From positions 1,455,955-1,519,954 of the forward strand of contig NW_019091369.1 of assembly GCF_001949145.1 (NCBI RefSeq): a stretch of DNA of 64,000 bases. The letters are read 5' to 3'. The notes beneath the pieces were generated by a model, which saw nothing but the letters and a program-made list of their open reading frames with translations, did not search any database and was not told where the DNA came from. Source of the DNA: Acanthaster planci. Taxonomy: Eukaryota; Echinodermata; Asteroidea; Valvatida; Acanthasteridae. Numbering within the stretch: the first letter of the stretch is position 1; the number at the start of each line of letters is the position of its first letter. The translations under genes were made by a program, and so were the position numbers. Of the stretch, positions 28,000 through 40,900 are shown piece after piece.

Positions 28000-30900
28000 G
28001 AGAGCAATTCAAGTCAACTTGTACATCTAAAATTTGATACACGAACAATTTCTACAATATTTATGAGCTTTAATTGAAACAATCTTTGGATATCAGAAAT
28101 CTGAATGCGCAGAAGTAAAATAAACTTTTTAAAAATTTAACAACATATACCTTTTGTGGAAGGGGTTGGGGTGGGAAAAGCTATGAAGGGGTAGAAACAG
28201 AACCAAGACACCAGACACTTTATCCAATCTCAGTTTTATGGAACATTTTTATTGCCTCAGCCATCAACTATAAATACATCTGTTGTGGAATTTAGCCGTT
28301 TATATCATACCTGATATCTAAGCTGTTCATACTTTATATCATTTGAACAATGGCGCATACACATTGATGCTAACAAAAAGGAGTGGGCTCGTACTTGTCA
28401 AAAAACGGAGCATCAACGTAAACCCTGAAACTAAACCAAGACATACAATTAAAAAAAATTGTTGGGAACTGGAAAAGAACAGTATTTCTTGCTATCAAGT
28501 TATAGGGTAGGCTTTCAGTTGAAAAAACAAAGACAGATGTAGGACAGACAAATTATGCAAATGGTACAAAGATGGTTTGAATACATGATTACATCTGCGT
28601 AACTTAAATATATTTATACTTGAATTATAAGCTTTTGTATAATTGTTTATCACTCATAGCAATTAAAACCAATTAAAGATTTTGACTAAATAAATATTTT
28701 TCTGATTTTTGCTGCACCAATCTACTCTGGAGAACGTGTGGAATAAAAACTTCAACTTTTGATTTGAACTTTTAGCTCTCATGGCATCGTATCAGGGAAA
28801 TGTTTACAACCAATCAGCTGAGTGTGTTTCATTTGACCAACCAATCAAATGCTCAGATTTGTCAGTGAGATTTACAAAAACAAAAAGTGTGCTAACAAAC
28901 AACCTTCAAGGAAGTTCTTTAGAAAAGGTTTGGCATGATTTATCCCGATTAACAAGTCAGAAGCTTTACTTAACCATGACCAATGGCAATTAATATATTA
29001 CTCTATTTGAACATGATTTTGATAACAAATAAACTATTTACATTTAAGCAATTGTTAATATGTACCATTCTAAATTCTTATACACAATCTATACACCAAC
29101 TATTAATTTTATGCTAATTCCATTTTCCGCAAATGATTTTATCATTTTTCTTCCCCAACTGTGAGCTTGTTTCCTGGTTTCACACACAGACAATGGAGGA
29201 CACCAGCTTTCCAGTGCCATCTTTTTGGAATTGTTGGGTGTTATGTGCCAGTGCCTAACGGCCACAGCTAGTTCCCATAGGCAGGTATGATACTCATAGC
29301 CACAGCTGGTTGATTCAGACACGGCTTACCCTTCAACTGTTTTGCCAAAGCCACAAGTCCAATTTTTTGGTAAAAAATGTAGACATATATATATTTCTAC
29401 TAGCACAGCTATCCTCAAATTACTGCTACTTACCAAGCAAATTTGCTAATTAATTTACCGCTTTTATAAACTTAATCTCCCACAATAAAAATGAGTTTCA
29501 TGTGCAACAAAGGTTTGGCTTATAAGTAGAAAAAATAATTCTTGCAATTCACCAAATATATCAATAACAAATCAAAGCAATAGTATCTGACAAATGTATA
29601 CACAAACAGCTTAATAATTACATGATACAGTGTAGGTAATATGTACATTTACAGGGACACTAACCAGTGTATAGCACAAACACCAAGTGCAAATAAACTT
29701 GTCAGCTGTGACACACTCTCTCAAAACGAGGGATGAAAGCATCACAGGCATTAACTAGGATATGATACTCGGTGGCTTAACCTCCGAGTGTCAGGCAATT
29801 ATTACTAAAAGCTGCAGTAATCTCTCAGAAAGAACAGCCAGAATGCCACACCTCCAATCCGAGCAGGTCAAAACAATTGGAACTGTTCACAGGATGACTC
29901 TTCCATGCTGAACATATTTCTCGCACTAAGAGCGCAGGTCACATTTTCTCGAACACTTCAATTTCTTATCATAAAAATTACATCACCCTTTTTTATCACA
30001 TGACTGAAATTACTTCATGAAAGCCTACATGGAATAATTTTAATTTCAATGCTATGTGAAATTATCTACCCGAGGAAATGGTCCCCTTAATAACCAGAAT
30101 ACCGTCAAGCCAACTTTTTCAATAGTTTCAATTGCCAATTTGTGATATTCATTCATATCCAGCAACTCTGTGACTTGTCATTATGCACAAGGCTCCCTGT
30201 AACTTCACAGAATGTCTTCCAGGGCTCCAACGCAACTTAGATTGTCCATGTTTTCCCTCTGCCCTTTTACGCTCCTTTTATCATTTTAAACTAGATTCAT
30301 GAATACTAACTTGAAGGGCTCAATTTCTATTTCTACATTTTTTACGCTCTGATAGGTTGTCAGCCTCAAAAGAAATGAAGATGTGAATACAAAAAATGGA
30401 AACATCCAAGACAAGACGTTCCTGTCACTTTCCCAGAAGCCATAAATATATTGCTTCAACTTTCTTCTTCCACAAGAAAACTTGAAGAATGTTTTCTGTA
30501 CCTGGTAAGAGCTTCAATCCTACCTGGCTACAGCTCAATGGGCACACCATTTTATACCTTCAGTAATTCCATTTTGGGGGATATGTGATGCTATAATTTT
30601 TGCTTTCAAGTGCTATCACAATGAACTGTGTTTTACATGTAGACATAAAGTGTGGAGACGGCCTAATGTTAGCATATTCACTTATTACATAACAAGTAAC
30701 CTCAAGTCCACAATCCACTTTTGCGAGGAACTAAGACATTCTTTATTTTTTTGTTTTCAATATTAACAGGGCTCTACCATCCTTGGCCCCGAGAAATCTT
30801 CAGAAATCTGTTAGACTTTGCAAGATGTGGAATGGTTCAGTGTTCTGGACTGAAGGACACAATGTGCAAAACCTGTGAATGCTTCGTGGAGCTAAATGTG

Positions 30901-31039
30901 TATGAGACAAGCTAGGATTCTGCAACTTGTCAAGGGACATCCAGGGTTTGTGATACGAGACAGAACAAATAAGTGAGAACATTTGAAGTTGCTCTGTGAC
31001 CATCATGGAGTGGTCTTAGGTGTAAGTTTGGAAAGCTAT

Positions 31040-31045
31040 TTTATT
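31040..31045 (-). terminator. Myosin V polyadenylation signal (candidate)
   Basis: AATAAA on the minus strand about 630 bases after the myosin V stop codon. I take it to be the nearest candidate to the stop; other hexamers lie further downstream. Confidence 0.35.
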
Positions 31046-31674
31046 ACATGAATCTAGTTTTCGATGGCCCGATCTTGGTTTCTTGAGCAGCATTGTATCC
31101 TTTTGTCAACTTAAACTCTCCATGTAAGTTGTAACATGCCAATCTTGCATAGTCCAAGTTACGACTGACGGATACTTTAGTGGCTTAACATCAACCACAA
31201 CTTAACCAAGATAAAAAAAAGTCTCTTTATCTGGCTTTCATTTTAATCCAGTTTGCTTTTTTAAGGGGGGTTGGAAATGGAGACAGTGGTAGGAATGATC
31301 CCTAAATACAGCTGTGAGTGTATCACATTCAGGGTGGAAGCAACCAACAACTGGGCATCTAGAGTGCGCTGACTTCACTAACTGACCAATCAAAAGATAC
31401 ACGTATTTGCGTGTATTAAGTTCATGAATGCTTCTTATCTGTGAATGGGTATTTGTGTGGATGAGGTTTATGAATGCATCCTATCTGCAAATGGGTACCG
31501 ATTTAAGAATTTCAGCAAAGGCGGCAAAACAGCTATTCAAAAATCTAAAGGAATGTTCCCAAACATGCATATTTTCCCAGGAAGGAGACTTCAGCTGGCC
31601 AGTAAAGTGACGGAATGCTAAGAACAGCAACTGTGGAAGATGGACGATGTTGCGAACTACAAGCCTGAATTCCT

Positions 31675-31914
31675 TCATACTCGCTTGACACAGTCCAATT
31701 TGAAAGAGTCAGGAATGGTGATCTCATTAAGTAGTACCGAGGATGGATTGTAAGGGAAGGTGACAGGGAACGTGTACTTGGTGTCAATCAAGAGTTGTCC
31801 ATCTTTCTTAGGGTCCATCCTTCCTACCAGCTTGCTCTGAACCTTTCGGATGAACGACACTTCTGTCTTCTTTTCATACTCGTCAGGCGTGTACAGATTC
31901 AGAATTTTCACCAC
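31675..31914 (-). CDS. MYO5: Myosin V terminal exon with stop (residues 814-892)
   Basis: Encodes [29 protein letters not shown].. then [20 protein letters not shown] and KRV, stop TGA at 31675-31677. Matches the vertebrate VKVLNLYTPVNEFEERV and FPVTFPFNPSS ends. Confidence 0.97.
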   Translation of the reverse strand: MVKILNLYTPDEYEKKTEVSFIRKVQSKLVGRMDPKKDGQLLIDTKYTFPVTFPYNPSSVLLNEITIPDSFKLDCVKRV

Positions 31915-34900
31915 CTGTGGAAAAGAACAAGGAGAAGATTAGTGTCTATCACTGAGAGGCAAAACTGACAAACAGTTTGTTGGTTCTTAGATTACTTCCA
32001 AAAGATGCAATCGTTGAGGTAGAACCAACTCAGCCTTGCATTCTTTAACTTGAGGTGCATATGAAAGTTGGCAGGTCACAGTGGCTGAAAAATTATTTAA
32101 CGAGTACATGTGACCTGTCCATGAGTAGCAGAGGCCTCTAATTCTGATTATCACATTAGTCTAGATAATTTCTAAAGAAACTTCGAACAGTTGTCCATAT
32201 CCCAGGATAGCCAATCCTGTGTCATATTTCAGTTTTTGTCTAACCAGCGAAGAACGCCAATCTGTACCTGTGTTGTGGTAAGCTTTGTGCATGTCTCACA
32301 AATCAGCGTGACATCATCGTCAGTTCGCTTCTTGACCTGAAGCAGTTGAGCTATCTGGACCAATGGTTCCAGGGTCTCTTCCATTCGGTGATCAAACAGT
32401 TTGCTGCTTCGTAGCCATTCCTCCAATTCGCTCATGTTGTATCTTTCCAGAGAATACCATGAAAGAACATTGTCAGGTCTTCTACGCCGAGCATCACACC
32501 CAACAGTCAGTTGTACTAGGATTTGTTCCAACTATCATGACTCGAAATCACCTCAGATCTTTTTGTACAACGTATATTCCACATATAATAATGTTTTCCA
32601 TCATGCAACATAACATCTTTTTCTTGATGTTGACAGCAAGTGCTTCCACTGTCCCCGTTTTAAAGCTCAATACATTTAAATTGTTATGCACATTTCTCCA
32701 TGGGTGTTACATGACGTTAAATTCATTTCATATTTCCATTTCTCGTTAAATAAAAACTACTATTATTCAGATCAAAACTAAAAAAAAAAAAATCAAATTA
32801 AACAAAGCATGAAGTCAAAGATTTTCAGCACAAAACAAAAGACCAGAAGAGCTACACAATGTCTGCCATGGTGATTGGAATGATTCTCACAGTTTATAGG
32901 TTTCAACCAGTGTTGTCAAGATCAAATTGTGCATCATGGCAAGTTTCTCTAAAAAATGACAAATATCTTACACCGAGCAAGGATGACCTCCATGAAGAAC
33001 GTAACTCATATCTCTAAAAAGGCTCAGAAATGTTGTAGTCATAGCAGTGTTTGGGGCGGGGAGGATGTGTCAGGCTAGGTGGGAGTTTTCGGGACCTGGC
33101 ATAGGGGTAGGGAGATAGTTACGGGAGGGTAGGGCATTAGAGGCTGGGTGTGGGTCTAGTCACAAGCCACTTACCTGATCTGAACACCCTTGGACCAATG
33201 ACACATGTCCTTTCTGAGTAGTATGTTGTTGATAGTACTGAGGGTGTTTGAGGCTGGGTGTGGAGGGTGTGGGTCTAGTCACAAGCCACTTACCTGATCT
33301 GAACACCCTTGGACCAATGACACATGTCCTTTCTGAGTAGTATGTTGTTGATAGTACTGGCAGTTATTAAGTAGAAAGACTGTGGTAACAATATAAATAA
33401 CAAATATGTATATATAAATTCGTCAATTTGCGTTTAAGTACTGTATGAAAAGGATAAACAAGATTTCAAATTAGTTTTCCCAGATTATATTAAAAAGCAA
33501 AGAAAATATCAAGAACTAGGTTCTCAAAAATGAATGGTTCAAAGGAACCAATTCGTTCCAATTCCTTTTGGAAATAAACTTGATGAAATTAAACAAATCC
33601 CAGCATGCCATTTTAAGCATCTTTAAGGCCAGCGAACACCTCAACTGAATGAGTACACAAACTCAAACTTGTGATGAAACGGTAAAAGAGGTTGTGCTGT
33701 TAATTGCCAAAGCTGAACAGCCTTCAAATCCGTTTGTATTTTGGCTTCAAAAGCTTTGTGACATCAAAATTCACTTCAGGTCGGTATTCTCATGAAGTAC
33801 AAACTGGCTGTTTTATAGAAATTCTGTGAAAGCAAGTGGCATTTTCTGTTCCTACCTGCTTGATAGCCTGCTTGACCACCTCAGGATCTGTGCCGTGATT
33901 GTTCATGACTGTTAGGAACGTGGTGAGCTGTGGCAAAGAGAGAGGAATTCAACATTGGATGAATACGTGGTGAGAAGATGAGAAATTTCCCATGAAGGAA
34001 GATTAACCAAAGATGTCTGAGGAATTACTTTGACACAAATTGCAATAGGTCTAGAGATTGCACCGAGTCAGAGAACCAGTTGGCTGGTATCTTTAACTAA
34101 ATGGTAAGCTTCCTAATGAAAAGATTGCTCAAAAGCGGAAACTTCTTTTTCACCACGTACAACATTTTATTCCAATTAAATGCAATCACACTTGCTTTCA
34201 GACAATATCCATGGAAACAAAACTCCATTTATAAGCAGTCCATCCTGGTAAATGGCATATAACACATCCCCAATAAAATATTCTTTTCAGTCTTCACAAT
34301 TCAGAGATTGCATTTACAAGTTTGGTACCGCGGTTCAGAAGCTGACCTACCTGTTTAATTAACGAGTCTATTGATATTTTCTGTCCATCATAATCGGCTG
34401 ACATACTAGCGCTCCGACCTCTCAAACCTGAGGGTTTTGTTGTAAGTCCAGCACTGTCACTTTCAAGCATAGCAGGGACTGGAGAAATGAAAATAACCGA
34501 AGTTGTTTCTCAGTGAGCTTGGACCGACTGTTAAAATTCAAAATTGACTATGCAAAATTGCAAAATTACCAATACTGATTGTCAAATGTTTGGTGTACCC
34601 GTATGAATCCTTTACAAAAAATCTAAAGAAAAACACATCTTTGACTATTCCAAATTCTTCTCAAGAAGATTTATACTTTGTAATTTACCCCCTCCCCACA
34701 AAAAGCCATCAATATGCCACAAGATTGACATTACTCTCAACAGTAGCCAGATATTCTGACAGATCAAATTCAACCAAGTTCATAAAATCTTACTTTTAAT
34801 AAACTTAATTATTGGGAGTTCTCCCTGCAACAATGTGGGAGGGGGGGTGAACAGGGTTAAAGTTAGGGGAGGGTATTAAAAGGGGGCTCACATTGATAAA

Positions 34901-37900
34901 AGAGCTTTGCCCGAGAAAAAAGCTAGTCAAGAGTTTCATCAACTGTTTTTCCCCATGCAAACTTCCGGCGCATTTGCTGTGAAAGGGGCAAATTACATTA
35001 TACCAGGGAGGGAAAAAGACTGAAGTATGCAAGATTGGCTGTTTTGAAACCACAAGTCAGGGACTGGGAAGGAGAGTGTTTGAAGCCGAGAAAGAAAGAC
35101 TTTATTGCATTACATACTCTTACTCCGTAGTACGGCTGGACCTGAGCAGTGCATAAAGTTAATTTCAAAAATATTACAGATTACTGTTATAGAAAGGCTT
35201 CTACTATACTTTATCTTGAAAAAGTGTCGTACGTTTATCTTGAAAAAGTGTCAACGTTCGTTGTCTAAAAGTTCATGTCTGAATCTCAAAATACATTGCA
35301 AGAAAGTCTTAAAAAACAACTAAATAGTCAAACCCACAGCAAAAGTGTCAAAATCCCCCTCTCTCAAGACTGTCATATGTTGATGTCAGAGTAACTACAC
35401 ACATATTGAAACACAGATGTTGCGGGGACCAAAAGCATTTACAGGGGTAAATTACTTGTCCTGAAAGTTTGGTCTTGACATTCCTAACCTAAAAATGGTC
35501 CCCTGGTCAAGGTAACATCCCGAGCCTTTGTGCAACCATGAATCTACAAGAACAAAGAGTTTGTACATTTGTTTAGATGGTAACAAGAGCTATCGCAGTG
35601 TCTACAGGAACCTGATGCTATGAATCTCAAAGAAGAAAACTGACATTTCTAGTCCCTCTTGATCAGACTCACCAATCATTGGCAACAGCTTGTTCTCAAT
35701 GATGTGAACCAGCATCTGGTAGATGTGAACTCCCAGGTCATTCATGACTTGACGGTACTCCGACAGATCAAAGTTCCGTAAACAGTGATCATTCTGCCGA
35801 CGTGTGTTCTGATTGCAGAAGTTCTAGGGACGACAATTTCACCAAAACGTGGGTTACCACAGCCGGCTTAAGTGATGCATGCACAGCCAACACAATATTA
35901 AATGTTCCACGAAAGAACTGACCTTCTCCACAGAACACAGCACAAATGCGAAAATCTCATTCATCAGATTACTTTGGTCTAATAATTCAGTTCTACTGAA
36001 AAGTACTCAAGCTACATCACAGCTGTCAGATTAGGCAAGTTGGCATGAAGATTTAAAGAACATGAACGTTAAGTAGTAATGTTGCCTGTCAAATTGTGCC
36101 CTCAAGTCTAGGCTTGAAAGTCCAGCTCAAATTTGTCTCTACTGAATTTGAACCCTGGCTCAAGCATGCAAGAGATTAATGGCTTTCACTAATCTGGATT
36201 TGTTTTGCTCAGTTACAAGCAGCTTTGGAACACAGAATTACACATTACATTTGAACCGGGTCTCGACTTCAATCCAGCCAGGAACATGGCCGTTTCTTTT
36301 GTCTACAACTAGGATTTGCACTACACACTGTCACTGTTCTGACCTTAGATCTGAAGCCAGGCATAACTGAAACACTTTCTTAATCTTACCTCTTCACCGC
36401 TGTATTGCTTGAGTGTATGCATCAAACGAATCGTGTTGGTCAGCCAGAAAGACACATACTCAAAGTCCTCAAAGTGTTTCTGTGAAAGGATGGAAACACC
36501 AATGGTTATGATAAAGATTCATTTGAATTATGACAGAGGTGTGGAAACTGTGGATACAAATATTACATTTGACCCAAAAAACATGATGACAAGTTCCCTC
36601 CTAATGTAATTAATTTTTTAATAAACCATGGCTTTGAAAAATACAATTAAAGCTGAATATCAATTTTTGGACACAAGCAAAGAGTTTTCAGAGGTTGATC
36701 TAATCAATGGATTACAAAAAATCCTCGGTAAATGAAGCATTTTTTTCCGACTTACTTTGACAGTTTTCTTGATTCCATTGATGACACCTGTAAGCAGCGC
36801 TTTGACTTTGCGATCATCGTTGATATCATCAGCATGCCGTATACACATGAAGATGACATAGGCTGGTAACCCTGGTAACAGATTCTCTGCAGTCTTGGGT
36901 TGGAAGTCTAAGTAAAGAAAGAAATTTCAAAAATTCTTTGCATTTGCTCTCAGTTTGCAATCAGCATGCATGTAGCAATGGTCTTGTAGCAGGGGTGTGA
37001 GTGGAATTAAAAAAAAACAGCTTAAAAAGCAAAGGGAAGTAGTCAAGGGAGGTAAGGTTGAGACCAAATTTTGGATCTAGGGCTAGATGTACATCTTTGC
37101 TGTGTCGTTCACTGGCCCCAGCAAGTACACGGTGCCATCATTAGACACATATTCAATTTACTAACCTATGATAATCGTTTTAATGATCTTGGTGTCATCT
37201 TCCTGTCTGTAATCCAGCATGCCCTGGATCTCTCGTTCTTTTGTCCTCACGTTGGCCGGCCCGATGTGAGTCGTGTCACTGATGTTGGCTGGTGCCGAGA
37301 GGTGTGATGCAGCCGGCGTTTCGCCCAGAGATGTTGGTGTGGCTGTGGTGGGAATATGGAATGGTACTAACTGTAGAGAAGGTTGTTGAATGGCAAAGTA
37401 GAGGTCAGTGAATTTCTTTCTTTCTTTGACCCTAACCCCCCTCTTGCACTGGGGAGCATACTGGACCCAACAAACCTCAACAGACATGTGTACGTGCCTG
37501 TTTACTACAAGCAAGTCACTGCACCAAACCTGATAAACTCCAACAGTATACCTCTGTTGGAGTTTGAGTGACATGGTATGGATGGGTCTATGCAGTATAG
37601 GATGACTTGCACTGAACAGTGCCAAACTTGACAAAATCAAGCATAGTCCAACACTTGGTACAGCAAGCCAGACACCGCACACAGTGACCCGTGCGTGTCC
37701 AAACTCACACAAAATCCAACACCATCACCCTGGGCTTTTGATACCAAGTCCAACAAAATTCAACAAGAAGTTCATCGGGTATGGTGCCAAACCTGCCCAA
37801 ACTCAGCAAAACCTGCTGTTGGAGTTTGATGGATACTAGGCAGTTAGGGTTAAGATAATGTTTTGATTTACATACATGAAGTTGACGGACTAGTTCCATT

Positions 37901-40900
37901 TGGCACCAATTTAAAAATCGGTCAAGTAAGACAACTTTCTGTTTGGCTGTTATTTTTTTCCCTGCTACAACCACCTTGCATTTCTCTTGCTCACGACACA
38001 TCAATTTCAAATGAAACCTTGCCCAATTATAATCCAGTCGAATCCAAGTCAGGTCATGCATCACTTCACAGTAAACAGGACATCAACAATGTCACAGGAC
38101 TATAACAAATGTCTTTATAAATGCTAATGTTTATTGAAACAGTTTTGATTGGACTAGATATGATTGACTGGTGAATGATTGACTGAGGATTATTTGTATT
38201 AATTTAATTAATCGGAACTCTGAATCCACAACTTAACAAAACAATGTCAACTTCACCACTTGCAAACCAAGTGGCCTGAGTGGCACTTAAATGATAAAGT
38301 GATGAAAGTCGAGAGCATTGGAAACATGACTTAACTGGAATGCAATACATTAAAGTTCTCTGACGTAAGAGAACAAGAGCCCCTACCTGATGACTCTAAG
38401 GTGCTGGTAACTCTCCTGTATGCCACCTTGAGTTGTTTCTTGAGTTTCCTCACCTGCTTCTCAAGATACTCATTCTGCTCCAGAAGATCCTACATGAAAA
38501 CAAATGACGAATGATACATTACCTATGAGTCTAAAGGTCTAAATCATATGAACCCAAGAGCAACATGCACGATAGACTGATTTTTAGATGTCAGGTCAAA
38601 TCAACTTCTGTTTGAGCAGTTTCAGTAAAAAAAATAAGAAAAAACCTAAAAGAATAAGATGGGCACAATAAAGTCCTCCAGAAGATGAAAATGGCATCCT
38701 AGACAAAATAAGGACATGCGCGAACCACAATACCGCCTTCACTTACCAGGTTTTCATTAGTGAGCCTTGATATCTCATGCTGGACTGTCTGGTTGATACG
38801 AGCCTCTGGTGTCATCTTAAGACTCTGCGGAATAAGATGTAAGAATGGATTTACAATGTGCATCAACCCTAATGCTAAGGCATGCTGCTTGGACTAGCAA
38901 GACCAAAAACTGAGAATCCAGCTGGGAGTTGTCTTCCACAAAAGAGACCAAACCATGGAAATTAAGCCCACAAGACAGGCGTTCCGAAAACAATCAAAAC
39001 TTGAATGTGTCACATCTGCTATATAGCTTTGTTTTTGGACACCTACAAACTTCCCTCTGCACTAATACCCCCATCCCCTGATATACATGTAGAAAAATCA
39101 AAGTTGGAGTACAATCCTACGTGTAGCTCAATCTAAGCAAAGTCTTCCAATGTACATGTAGAACTTGCAATGATCAGAGATTATAAGTTCCACGTGGAAA
39201 CTAGAAAAATCATCTGTGGGAAAATTATCAAGTATGATTTCATAACACTGAGAAAAATTTGGTTACATACAAGTGTTTCAATTCCTAAAACTGACTACAT
39301 AATTTATTTTCAGCATTCGGAATCATTTTTGTGGACTGGAAAATTTCTTCAGAGTTCCAAAACTAAAAACCACCCAACCTGTCCGATGATTTCTTGCTGT
39401 CTATCATTATCCTTCTTCAGACTCTCCAAAGCTTCTTTCAACTGCTTAATCTCAACCTCGTGGTTCTTCTTCAACGCCTGAATTTCTTTCTCTAAAATTC
39501 TGAGGGCAAAACGTGAAGCCAGAAAAAATTACAAAAAATGCATAGGACACCGATATGTTTCAGCTGTCATTCAATTTTTTTTTTCAGCATTGGCAAAACA
39601 CATGCATTTATGCTCAGATTAATGAATAAAATGCAGGTGTGCGTCAGTGCCACTTTATATGAAAATCTCCCAGACTTACAAATTGTAGTCACAAACAAAA
39701 ATGGTACTGTGAACATTTTCACTAGTTTGTGCTTATGAGCGAGTGCAGAACTAAGTATGAGTCTGTGCAAACTAAGTACTGTGCAGGCTACATGTTAACA
39801 AACCATGCAGAGAGGATTAAAAGACTACAAGAAACACACTAAATGTTAATGATCCCTTTATCTGACAATCTTGCTGATCTTTAAGAAGTCCCAACAAAAT
39901 CAAACCAAGTCTAACAGCCAGCCAAGAAGACTTTTGCTTAATGTTTGGTTCCACAAGAACTCCAACGGCTGATTGCCCACTGAAAATATCTGTGGAGTTC
40001 CACATAAATGAAGTGAGACATGAGACATCCAGACCAAAGGATGAGTTTCAAGAAGACACTTCCCCTGGAGAATTACGTTGTCACTTTTACAATATGAAGA
40101 TTTGGCTAGAGAAACATCCCCTCCTGTGCCACCATTTCTGACAGATCCCGTGGCATCATAAGACACCATTCTAAGGAAAACAAACTTTCAGAAATTGGAC
40201 CACTTTTGGCAAATCTACGGTACCATTTAGTATGACGTGGTTAACAGACATAATTTTCATTAGGCACACCATGAACCAACAGTGCCCAATTCAGGAAGCT
40301 GCTAAGAACCACCAAAAAAATGCTCAGCAAAAACAGCTTACCAGCCAAAACATGCAATGTACGGGCTAAACTGTTAATGATTGGTGCCCTGCATATTCAC
40401 GCTAAGCATATAATTTTGCTGAAGACATTTTTTCTGTTGAGCAGCTCGGGTAGAATTGAGCCTGTTAAAGATGTTAAATCACAAGTAAAGAATGACATGG
40501 CACGGATGAAAATTGGAAAGGTTAACATCTGAGTTAGTTTAGGAACGAAGGAGAATGGAAAATGAAGCCACTAAAAGCTTTTATCCAAGCAAGTATATGC
40601 CTACAAGTAGACTTAAAACTCCTACAGCAGTTTCCTGGTTTTCTCAAATAATGTGTCAGGATCCTGCCAAACCATTTTCCCATTGCATTCCCGTCCTGTT
40701 GAGGTTATCAAAGGGAAATTGCACCCTCAATGGGTCATGATTAGAGAGGATAGGGATTCTCTCGGACAATCTCCTAGAAAGATTCCTCAGACAGCCATTC
40801 AAAGATGTGGATTCCTAAAACAGGTTTTCCTGGATTTGTTAAATGGTATTCTGTGAACTTTCTTTGTTTAAAGAACTGAATAGTCTATTACAATATCTTA

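Larger units (their letters stand above)
26437..31674. other. Tail-to-tail interval between KIFBP and myosin V
   Basis: Both flanking genes end into this AT-rich 5.2 kb. No conserved coding exon was found. It should contain the myosin V 3' UTR at its right side. AATAAA-type signals occur on both strands, notably a pair on opposite strands at 27981-27999. At about 31422-31500 a GAATGC..TATCTG..AATGGGTA segment is repeated twice. Confidence 0.6.

Noticed and set aside
32443-32531. Extension of the myosin V exon upstream to include [15 protein letters not shown]
   Set aside because: It loosely resembled LRKDMCSWSKG, but the true [16 protein letters not shown] is in exon 33294-33379 and joins in phase at 32442.
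37161-37712. 183-codon minus-strand frame taken as one coding unit
   Set aside because: Only its last 58 codons (37342-37166) belong to myosin V; the rest runs through the intron and the foldback repeat.
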